Source of the DNA: Apricaphanius iberus | Taxonomy: Eukaryota; Chordata; Actinopteri; Cyprinodontiformes; Aphaniidae | Direction: 5' to 3' | Length of the DNA stretch: 64,000 nt | Assembly (NCBI GenBank): GCA_028564705.1 | Contig: JAPXFQ010000189.1 | Location: forward strand, 434,001-498,000 | Translations under genes and position numbers: made by a program | Part shown: piece by piece, positions 14,301-26,300 of the stretch | Numbering within the stretch: the stretch's first letter is position 1 | Layout: each line of letters begins with the position of its first letter | The notes under the pieces: model-generated | What the model was told of the DNA's origin: nothing | What the model saw: the letters and a program-made list of their open reading frames with translations, nothing else | Databases searched by the model: none

Positions 14301-17300
14301 CTCACCTGTTGCATAATTCTTCCTGGTTATCCCTTTTTTTTTCGTGCTCCCAGATCTTCAAGGAGCAGCTCAACACACGCATCGTCCTGGTGGCCATGGA
14401 AACCTGGTCGTCTGAAAACAAGATCGCCGTCGGCGATGATGCCTTGCTCACCCTGCGAGACTTCATGAAGTATAGGAAGGAGAGCATCAAGCAGCGCTGT
14501 GATGCTGTACACCTTTTCTCGTGTGTTTTTTTAAACTTTACCTTTTATTTTACTGATCAGGGCTGGTTTGTTGTCCCTCGTCTCGTCCAATCAAATCCTT
14601 ATTTTTACTTCAGAGGGAGGACGTTCATGAGCAGCCGCAGCGAGGCAGCTTACATTGGGGGCATCTGCTCACTGACGAGGGGTGGGGGCATTAATGAGGT
14701 GACGAATGAACAACAGCAATCTGTTGCTGATAACTTTTCCCTAGATTTATTGATTTATTTCATCTGTGATTCCTCAGTTTGGCAGTGTGGGTCCGATGGC
14801 CATCACTCTGTGTCAGAGTCTGGGGCAGAACATCGGCATGCTTAGGAACAAAGAGAGAACAGCTGCAGGTAATGCATCATTGGCAAAGTAATCAACTGAT
14901 ATACAACTGTTTTTTTTAGAAATTGAGCATTTACTTTTAGATTTCCCATTAAAAATAGTTTAGATTGCCTTTTTTTGAAGCAAAACCTCACACATGAATT
15001 TACAGTATTTTTATTTTTTTTATGCAATGATGCATAAAACCAGAATAGAAAATGTTACATTTAATCTAATTTTGAAACCCATAGAACATGTAAAATGAAA
15101 CATTTTTCTATCTTGGACCGCAGAACAAATGCAAAAATATAGAAAACTTCACATTTGTACAAAATCATTGACAATAAAATAAATAAATAAAAACTATTTA
15201 TACATCTCTTGTACAACTATTTAAAACTGCAAGATGTAGCCACAAATTTAACTGTTCCAATGAATAAGTTATTTTAAAATCTTGGCAATACGTTTGAGTC
15301 TTTTGTAAACTGTTTGTACAAAAATGGCTGAGGTCAGAACAACATGGCACAGATTATTGGTAAATCCACTTTAAGATAGAAACCCCTTAACTTATACTGG
15401 AGGCTTTTCTACCGAAATAATCCCTAGTTGCGACGTATCTGTATACCCCCTCAAGGGAAAAGAGAAAAGAGGAAGCATGTGAACAGAGAGGGAGGTTTTA
15501 TTAACAGTGGAGTTAATGTTACTTCCAGCAGTCAACAGGCACACCCTGGATAAATTGCCATTCCATCACAGGGCATCATAGAGATAGACAGGGCAAACAA
15601 CCATGCAAGTATACCTAGACCAGGATTTGAGCTCTTGACCTTCTTGCTGCAAGGAAACGGTGCTACCCACTGCGCCACCGTGTAGGCCATGTCCATTGTT
15701 ATTGCCCCTAACAGCATGGCTGTGTCATTATGCGGTCAGGAGATAAAACGGTTTTCAGCACACCAGCGCGGGGTTGCTACTAAATTGTGCTCTGATTTAA
15801 ACAAACTGTCATGATGTGAGCTAAAGAGCTTGCCATAAGCTTCATTCTGTCTAAGGTGTGTCATACCGTTTTTGTCCACTAGTAGGCAGTGCTCCAATTT
15901 TTTTCATTTCAGTCTTTCTTTGTTGGCTTTTATTTCTTTGTGTGTTTATAGTTTATTTTTGCTCTGTTGGCATAAGTGGAAATGGAGTCTTATTTTGTTT
16001 GACCCAAGAAACTTTGTTTGTTCTTCCAGGAGGCTGCAGGTGTCCAGATCCGTGGTTGGGCTGCATCATGGAGGATACAGGGTACAAAATAAATAACCAA
16101 ATCTATAAGTATATTATTTTAACATGAAATGCCTTGCAAAAATATTCATACTTCATTTTTTGCCCTTCTACAATAACATGCATAAACTGAAAGCCCTGCA
16201 CAAAGTAGAGCATAATTAATTTGGAAGACAGTGGTACATTTGAAAGTTATGACTCATAATCGTGCTTTGGGCCAAATATTTTTATTGTTGCTCTAGCTTG
16301 ATGTTTAGGATATGTTTAGCAGGCTCATCTTACATATTCTGCAGCCTCAGACAGGTTTTCTTCAAGGATTGTGTCTGACCAACCTCGCTTTCCCTGCTAC
16401 AGTGAAAAGCTTCCCCACCTTCCATGTTTGCTGTATCCCCTACATGGATTGTGGCAAGCTGAACTTCTTAAGATATTCTGCAAACAATGATTTTATTCTT
16501 GTCAATTATCCACAAAAAGAGGATTATTGAAGAATTTATGGTCTTCCATGTTCTCGTATCTGTTGAATGATGTGTCGAACTCTGTAAGATCCTCAAAGCT
16601 TGATTTCACCGGCCCTGCGGAGTGGAGATCCACCAGAACTGAAAACCTCGGTCTCCTATTCAGTTGGCCTACGAGAATGCTACCTCTGGCTTCGGATCGT
16701 TGGCCCTAGCAAAGGCTTACTGCAGGGATCCCCACCTCCAGGCCTCGAGGGCCGGTATCCTGCAGGTTTTAGTTCTTTCCCTGGTTCAACACACCAGAAT
16801 CAAAGGTTGGCTCGTTAGCAGGCCTCTGCAGAACTTTGCAATGCTGAGGAGGAAGTTAGAGAATTTGAATCAGCTGTGTTGGAGCAGAGACACCTCTAAA
16901 ACTGGTAGGACATCGGCCCTTGAGGCCTGGACTTGAGGATCCCTGGCTTACTGTATCCATGTCCCCGCTGGTCCATATCGACAACATCGGGATGTGTCAA
17001 AGAAAACCTCAGAAAAGTTCCTCGCGCGGTTTTACCTCCTGACGGATCCATGCTACGTTTGGCGCTTTGTAACGCCAGGTCACTCAATAACAAAACTTTT
17101 GTCTTCAATAACGTTATCTCTTCACATAACCTTGATCTGCTTTTTCTCACTGAAACCTTGTTGCCCCCAGGAAATGTCAGTGCATTTTCCGAACTTCTTT
17201 CCTCCGGCTATCTATTCCTGAACTCCCCGAGGCAAACGGGGAGGGGCGGGGGGATAGCCACTTCATACCAACAGTCCTTGAAGTGCCGCCAGGTGTCAAC

Positions 17301-20300
17301 CAGGGGGTACTCCAGCTTTGAGGTTCAATCTTTTGTGCTCACATTGCCTTGTCCCCTATTATGTGCAGTTATCTACCAACCGCCTAAGCAAAAAAAGGAC
17401 TTTCTCAGCGAGTTTTCAGAATTTCTGACAAAATTTGAGAACATATTAATTTGTGGTGAATTTAACACCCATGTGTGCTGCACTTCTGATCAGCTTGGTA
17501 GTTACTTTAATTCTTTACTAGAATCTCTCGATTTTACACAGTCTGTATCCTGTCCTACCCATCGACTAGGCCACACATTTGATTTAATCATTTCCCACGG
17601 GGTGACTATGTCTACTTGTGATGTTAAAAATTTCCCCCTCTCTGACCACTCTCTCATACATTTTGAAATTTCTGCTGCACCTCCGGCACCTCCAACCACT
17701 GCCCCTCAGCGTCGTCGCATCTTTACCCTTTCCACCATCACTGACTTTGCTGCTGCCTTTTCTGCCTCGGATTTATGCTCCAGCGCCCAACGGAAATCTC
17801 CTTTGTGTCCAGAACTTTTCCTCTCTTCCTTCAACTCCATGTGCTCTGAAATTCTTGACTCTGTTGCACCCTTTAAAGTAAAATTAAATAAAAGTGCCTC
17901 TGACCCCTGGCTTAATGACACTACTCAAACCCTGAAGCGTCAGTGTAGGCGGGCTGAGCGTAAATGGAAGAGGGATAGGCTGCAGGTGTCAGTAGAGATT
18001 TTTAGGAATAGTCAAATCTCCTATCAGAGAGCAGCGAAAGCAAAATACTTGTCAAATCTCATCAACAGAAATAGACACCACCCTTGAATCCTTTTTAGCA
18101 CTATTAACTCTGTTATAAATCCTGTATCTGTTGATTTGCATGATGTATCTGTACATACTTGCAATTTATTTAAACAATATTTTATGGACAAGGTATCCTC
18201 AGTCAGAAAATCCATCACATACACCCCTTCTGATGTTTTTCCTTCTCAGCTTTTCGGTGTGTCGTTAAGAGCTTTTGCATTAGTTGCTCTTGAGGACCTT
18301 AAGAAAGTGGTCCAGGAGAAGAATGCCACAACCTGCCCTCTCGACACGATCCCTGCCAGAATTATGAAGGAGGCTATCGACACCTTAGGCCCCTGCCTTA
18401 TCCTCTTCATAAACAGCTGTCTGAGTTTGGGCGTTATCCCAGTTGCCCTCAAACATGCCATTGTACTACCACTGCTTAAAAAGCCTAACCTTGATCCATC
18501 CATCCTGTCCAACTTCCGCCCAATATCTCATCTCCCTTTTCTGTCCAAGCTGATGGAGAAACTTGTTTTCTCCCAGCTTCAGGCCCACCTCCAACTGCAC
18601 GCCATTGCTGATAAATTTCAGTCAGGTTTTAGGTCCAGACACAGTACCGAGTCCGCATTGTTGAGGGTCATTCTTGAGGCTGTGGACCGAAAAACACACC
18701 GTCAGCCTCCAGGGGATGGTACTCAAATGGTTCTCCTCATATCTCACTAACAGGACTTTCTCAGTGATGCTAAATGACTTTTCATCATCATCCACCCCTT
18801 TGTCAACTGGAGTGCCCCAAGGCTCCATTCTGGGGCCTATTCTGTTTGCATTATACATGCTGCCACTTGGACAACACATCACTAGACACAAAATCCAGTT
18901 CCATTTCTATGCCGACGACATCCAGATCTACCTCCCAGTGATCCTGAGTAACCGTTCTGCTCTGGAACCTCTTCATAGCTGTCTTCAAGATATCAAGGAA
19001 TGGCTTGCTCAGAATTTCCTTCATTTAAATGAAGGGAAAAATTAGTATATTCTCTTCAGCCCCAACTCACCGCAAAATTCACCCTGTTTTGATCCTGTAA
19101 CACCTCAATTCGCTCCCTCTGTGAGAAACCTGGGTGTGTTATTTGACAGTGGACTAAAATACAACAAACAAATAAATGCAGTGGTAAAGGGAAGTTTTTT
19201 CCATCTAAGACTACTCGCAAAGGTCAAACCATTCCTATCATGACCTGACCTTGAAAAGGCTATTCACGCTTTCATCAGCTCGCGTATTGAGTACTGCAAT
19301 GCCCTTTATGCTGGTCTTAACAATTCTCTCCTCCAAAAGCTTCAACTTGTACAGAAGGCAGCAGCACGTCTTCTCTCAGGCCCGCCAAACACTTGCACAT
19401 CACACCAGTCCTCCCTTCTCTTCACTGGCTTCCGGTCCGGTACAGGGTGGACTTCAAAGTCCTTTAATTTGTGTTTAAAGCCTGGCCCCGGCCTACCTTG
19501 GTGAACTTCTTACCCTGTACAACCCAGTTAGGAATCTGCACTCCGCAGATCACCCCTCCTTGGTCATCCCAAGGTCTAAGTACAAGGCTTTGGGGGGGCG
19601 GTCTTTTGCTGTTTTAGACCCTAAACTGTGGAACGCTCTGCCAGCCCACATACAATCTGCCACCGACCTCTCGACTTTTGGATCAGAGTTAAAAACACAT
19701 TTATTAAGGCTGGCGTTTCACACGTAGTTACTAACTGGCCTGTTGCTCTTTTATGTTACAGTTATGTTTTGATTATGTTTTAGCAGTACTGTTTTTATTC
19801 CTGTTTTTATACCTTTGTACACTTTTTGCGCTCTGCTGTGGCTTAATTTCTTTTAATATGGTATTCGTGTTTTACTTTGGAAAGCACCTTGTGCACCATT
19901 GGGTGCTGAAAGGTGCTATACAAATAAATATTGATTGATTGATTTTATAACTTAACTCTGCTTAAATTTTCTCCACAATGTCATTTCTGACCTCTCGTGT
20001 TTCTTGTTCTTTATGCTGGTGTTGTTTAATAATGTTCTCTAACAAACTTCTGAGGCATTCACAGAGCAGCTGGATTTACATTGAGACTAATTTACAAATA
20101 GTTGGAATCTTTTGGGGGGGGGGTCATTTTCTTTTGTCAGAATTATGCTCTTCTTTGTCTTGATATCAAATAACATCCCAATTAAATCCATGGAAGTTAG
20201 CATTTCTCAGATGTTTTTAATCAGTTTTTCTTCAAGTTTGCCAATATTTCTAATATTCTAGTATTTTAAAAATACACTTTTAATGATTTATTACTCCTCC

Positions 20301-23300
20301 TCGCTTCATGTAAAAGATTAAAATGCTTTGTCAAAATATTATACCATACATCTTTAATGTAAGAAATAATAAATAGATCTAATCTTATAGGAGTAAACTT
20401 TGAAGTAAGGTATAATTGCGTGCTTCACTTTTTTCCCTTAAATAACTTTCACTGTCAAAGTTTTGTATTTTATTATTCTTTATTCCAGTTTTCTTTAATA
20501 ACGCTTCACTGTTTTAGTAGCAGAAATTTGATTCATAAACTGAGCTGTATCAAAGTAAATGGTACATGCGACTTTACCCATAAAATTGGTCAGCAAATAT
20601 AGCCAAAACAGGAAAAAACTTTTTTTTGTAGCTGAAATACTTTGATGTTCCGTAAAACTAAAAAGCTGTTGTATTAAAGCACTCCAACTGATTGTAAATT
20701 CACTATTCTGTTGGACAAAAAACCCCAGATAATTTCCTCCACAAATTCAACCTTCTCGAAGAAGTCGCAAAATAAAAGCAAATCTTAGAAGCCTTGTTTG
20801 TAGCTTGCCAAAAGCCTTGTAGGAAAAGAGAATGTTTGATAACAAAAAGTTAAATACTTTGAGGGATGAATACTTTTGCTTATATTAATGTTTGGGTTTA
20901 AAGTTAGAAAAAGACTTGCAATGGTGTCATTTTGTCTGCATCCATCAGCTACCACCTGCCGAGGAAGTTCTCTCGATGCAGCATAGACGAGTACCTGCGC
21001 TTCCTCCAGCAGGGAGGAGGTAGCTGCCTGTTTAACAAGCCCATAAAGGTGAGAGGCAACTGCTGTCAGTCAGGCTTTACAGCTTAAACACCTTTAAGAG
21101 GGCAAACATATGAGGAAAAGCTGATATTACTAAGTTGCATTTAAACTGGATTACTTTGTTTGAAACAGTAAGCTTTGAATATGAGTTATGATGCTTTTAT
21201 GATGTTTTCTCTGTAGCTATTAGACCCCTCAGAGTGTGGCAATGGATATGTGGAGCTGGGAGAGGAATGTGACTGTGGATCAATGCTGGTAAGTGTAAAT
21301 GTCATCAACTATTATCAACTAATGCTATCAAATAATACAGCACCATCCATATCTATTGGAACATCTAATAGATGTGATCCAAATAACCGTAAAATGAATA
21401 TTTTATTGCTTTAACATAATCTAATACGGAAAAACGTATTTAAAATCCTACTTAAAGATGTTTTTATCCACCATACTTCTCCACTCCTTGTGCATACTGC
21501 TAAATAAATTTAAATTAAGAATTTTCTTTGTAGTTTTTACTAAAAAATGGTAACAAAGCACAATATCCAACATGTAGAGTTCATGTATTTACCAACTGGT
21601 TCTTTGGTAGACACCCTAGAAAAAACTTTTTTTCTTACCGTTATAGACACAAACATGTGGAATTCGCTAATATCTTCTTGAATAAACTGAGCTTTTAAAC
21701 ATCACACACTGTTGCTGGATCTGGTATGAAACAAAGGATGAATATGTGAAAAAGCAACTCATGCCAAAACCACGAGCTAACTTGTGGTCGGATAAGAGGA
21801 ACAGAAGTTTAAACAGAAATATCACTGCCACTTTGAAGCTGTAATCATAATGGTTGAAGCTCTACCAGCTCTGTCTCTATATCCTGCAACGTTTCTCTGG
21901 CCTTTAGGAATGTAGTCAAAGAGGAGCCAACTGCTGTAAGAAGTGCACGCTGACTCACAATGCCATGTGCAGCAATGGGCTCTGCTGCAGGGACTGCAAG
22001 GTGAGTTTCAGCTATCATACTCTGTTTATTATTAAATATTTCCAGATCTGAGATGTTCTGCAAACACTGAAGCTTTTCTGAGCAGGAGAAGTGAATATTA
22101 AGTCTGCTGCTATAAGTTTTGTAATGACACTTTTTATGGGTCTGAAGTCCTGCAATTGTTAAATGGCGGTATTAAGGATAAGAAAAAAATACTTGCATAC
22201 ATTCCTTCAATTTCAGTAGTCAAAGTCTCTCCTAAACAAGTTGAGTCTGTAGGTTTCTTATTGATTCATTTCCCCGTCCTCCAGTATGAGCTCAGAGGAG
22301 TGATGTGCCGTGATGCTGTGAATGACTGTGATATTCCTGAGACGTGCACAGGAGACTCCAGCCAGGTGAAGGAAGGACATTTATCCGGCTACGTATGAGA
22401 ATATTCAGAAACACAAAAGTTGAGACGTATCTGATTGATCTGTCTCTTTCAGTGTCCTCACAATGTCCACAAACTGGACGGATACACATGTGAAGCTGGC
22501 CAGGTGAAGCCGTGTATTTATGTTTATCATTTTGCTGTCTGTGAAGCATCTTTCCTCAGTTCTTAAAATCACTGGTCTCTTCTCATCAGGGTCGGTGTTA
22601 TGGAGGACGCTGTAAGACCAGAGATGGTCAGTGCAGGACGCTATGGGGCTACAGTAAGTTTGGGTTTGATGTAGAGCTTGCTTTTTGACTCTACACTGCC
22701 ATCTACTGGTTAAAACTAGCTGCATCTCCTTGGTTGAGAGTGTGTTTTGAAAATGAAAACATTCAAAACCTTTCAGCTTCTTCACATTTTGTAACACAAA
22801 AAGCCTGTGGCATGGATTTCAACCCCACCCAGCCCCACTTAACACCTCATGAAAGCAAACTTTGGCAGGAAATGCAGCTCCAAGTCAGGGCTAGATTATG
22901 ATAGCAGGGTATTTAAAGGTGTAAACTTGACTATTACTTTAAAGCATTTGATCCTAAATTGAAAATAAATGTAAAGTTAAAGGACAACTTTTCCTTTGAC
23001 GTATTAATGTGTTTAATAAACTTGTAGCGGTCTTTCAGAGATCCTGTTTTTCTCCTCCTTTCTGTTTCTCATAACGAAAACCGCAAAAATTTTGTCAAGG
23101 AATGCACAATATATTAGCACTAACATCCGTATCGGCTGATGTTAGTCATTTTTATCATCGGTATCAGTCTGACGAGTAAAACCAGGCCAATATTAAAAAC
23201 TGCTATTTATTTACACCTTTGTAAGAGATTTATGTAATATTTATAACATTGTAAATAATGTTTATTGACCATAACAGCAATAATATAAATTTTTGGATTG

Positions 23301-26300
23301 GTATATCCCTACATTTCACTCTTTTCTCCTCCATGATGTGCTCACAAGCCTTTCTGTCTATCTCTTTATGTGTTCACTAAGAAAATGACCAAACTGACAT
23401 GAGTTCCAAAATCCCAACAAAGTTACCACTGTGTGCTGATCCAAGTAATTCAATGTCACCACAGAAAACCAGAACTGTCACTCAAAAACTGAATGACAGC
23501 TGCAACTCTCCTCAGCAGCTCCGAACAGTATGGCATCTCCACCTCCAGCTGTTCCAGTTTAGCTTTCTGTTGCTACCAGTGGCTGATGCTGATGTACTAA
23601 TGAGAGATGTTCGGTCACATGCCTTCTGGATGTTTCAAGTCAGAGAAACCACTGATGTATTTATTGTATGCGCTCTAAGTAAGATGCAGGGGAAACAACA
23701 GATATTACCTGTGCTCGGTGAACATGTGATCTAGTCTGAAGAAACTTTTCCTCCACTTGGGAAGTGACAGCAGCATAGCAGATCGTTAATAAGTGTGCAC
23801 TTTACCGTTCAAACAGGATGAAACTGGATATCTTGTCGTTCAATCCTGAAAAGCAGAAGCTCCACCATCGATTAGAACAGCGTAACTATTTTTGTTAGCT
23901 GTCCCCCACAATGCTGCATAACATACGGATAAAGCCAGTCTGAGCTACTGCTACAGCTAGCTTCCAGCTGTATAGCTAACAGGTTGGTTAATTGGCTGAC
24001 AATCATCCACAACGTCTTCTTTTTCTCGATTTTCTCCCATAAACTTGACAAAGAACCTCTCAGTAGATTACAGACTTCTTAATGAACACATCTTCTTATG
24101 CTGCGCTCATTGTCAGCGTCAGCAACGTCAAGATTAAATGTTAAGTCTATGGTGGAGGCCGTTGGAGGAGCATTTGGGAGCTTTGGCTCCATCAATTTTT
24201 CAAGCTTTTCCTGCATTTCAAGCTTCAAAGCTCATATTCAATTCACTTTTATTTATATAGCGCCAATTCACAACAAATGTCATCTCAAGGCACTTACAAC
24301 AAAAGTCGTTTCAATACAATTATACAAACATTCCAATCACTGAAAAGTTTTCTATGTAAGGAATCCCAGTAGACTGCGATGAGTCATTGACGTGAGGTTG
24401 TGCCCGGATCATGCAGACTCATACCACAGAAATTCCTCAGCAATCCCTCATAGTGAGCAAGCACATAGCGACAGTGGAGAGGAAAAAAAAGAGGGAAGAA
24501 AAGTGGTCAGTCTGTCTTCCAACAGTTTAAAACTATAGCAGCATAACTACAAAAATAGCTCAGAATAACCTAAGCCACTAACTATAAGCTTTATCAAAAA
24601 GGAGGGGTTTAAGCCTAGTCTTGAAAACAGAGTATCTGCCTCACAGACTAAAACTGGGAGCTGGTTCCACAGGAGAGGAGCCTGATAACTAAAAGATCTG
24701 CCTCCCATTCTACGTTAAGACATCCTAGGAACTACCAGTAGACCTGCTTTCTGAGAATGAAGTGCTCTGTTAGGAACTCATGGAACAATCAGATCTCTGA
24801 TTTACTATGGAGCTTGATTATTAAGGGCTTTATAAGTAAGGAGGAGGATCTTAAACTCTATTCTGGATTTAACAGGGAGCCAATGGAGAGAAGCCAAAAC
24901 AGCATGAATGTGATCTCAATTTTGAATATTCATCAGAACTCTTGCTGCAGCATTTTGGATCAACGGAAGGCTTTTAATTGCATTTTGTGGACTTCATGAT
25001 CATAAGGAATTACAGTAGTGCAGCCTTGATGTAACAAATCCATGGACTAGTTTCTCTGCATCACCCCTGGACAGGATGTTTCTAATTTTAGCAATATTCC
25101 GGAGGTGAAAGAAAGAAATCTTAGAAACCTGTTTAATATGGGATTTAAATGTCATGTCTCGGTGAAAAATTACACCGAGGTTCTTTACATTATTACCAGA
25201 GGCCAAATTAATGACATCCAGATGAAGCGATTGATTTAGCATTTTCCTTTTTTAAGATTTTGGTCCAAAGACAACAACTTCTTTCTTTTCTGAATTTAAA
25301 AGTAGAAAATTCAGTCATCCAGGTTTTTGTCTTTGAGACATGCTTGTAATCTACCTAACTGATTGGTTTCATCAGGTTTTATGGATAAATATAATTGTGT
25401 ATCAATAAATATAATTATAATTATAAAATAAATGTAAGGACAATTTTTTTTCTTCCTTAAACCGCTCAAGTATGTCTCTACCACCTTTGCCCATCTACAC
25501 ACTAAAGGCCTGTGCTTCTTTGTAAAACCGCTCAAACTTAATCCTGTGAAAGTGAATTATCAAGTCTGCCACAGATTTCACTATTTAGTTGAGATCTGGG
25601 TTTTGACTTGGCGATTTTACAGATTATGTGTAGCTCCGGCAGTTCGTTTTGGATCAAACATCCACACCAGTATCAATCCCTTTTTAGCCTCCAGCGGGTT
25701 TTCTCTGTCCTTGCTGAAGAAACGCATGCCCCCACAGTATAATGCTCCCACCACCATGTTTTACAGTGTTTTACATAATTTTTTTTGTAGGTAGTCGATT
25801 GCACTGGACTTGATTTCGAAGCTTCAGGGTAAATGGGGCTGGATTCAAACATATTTCGGTTTTATTTCACTTCGCAATTATGTGAATTATACTTGTTGGT
25901 CCGTTACCTGAATTACAAATGACACACTTTAAAGGTGTGTTGCTTACAGTGACAAGATGTGAAGGAGTTTAAAGGGAATGAATACTGGAACTTTTGTGGT
26001 TGAATACTTGAAGAGTTTGTCGTTCTCTCTCAGACTCAGCTGACAGATTTTGTTATGAAAAGCTGAATTCAGAGGGGACAGAGAAAGGGAACTGTGGACC
26101 GGACCCCGGTGGGCAGGGATGGGTGCAGTGCAATAAACAGTAAGAACATCCACACCAAACCTTCAGTGTGCAAACTCCTTTGTTTCCTGTGGAGTTTTGA
26201 GTTTCGCTCTTTCCTCGTCATGCAGAGATGTTCTATGCGGTCTGCTGCTTTGCACCAACATGACAGAAAGGCCCAGGTTTGGGGAACCGCAGGGAAGGCT

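Larger units (their letters stand above)
16131..20881. mobile_element. Relic DNA-transposon-like repeat split by an L2 LINE
   Basis: The left end gccttgcaaaaatattcata and the right end tgaatacttttgcttata are inverted copies of each other, as in the widespread fish repeat whose ends read 'ttgcaaaagtattcatacc'. Left arm 16131-16606 and right arm 19940-20881 continue a single sequence once the LINE between them is removed. No intact transposase is seen. Pieces of the same family recur at 22790-22890, 25440-26005, 33785-33990, 34880-34945, 46835-47060 and 48440-48790. Confidence 0.6.

Noticed and set aside
14309..14845. 178-codon plus-strand open frame over adam11 exons 7-9
   Set aside because: It is the exon-7 frame read through introns and changes frame relative to the protein; it is a shadow of adam11.
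22405..22797. 130-codon minus-strand open frame opposite adam11
   Set aside because: Antisense to coding exons at 22453-22653, with no recognisable domain or splice structure.
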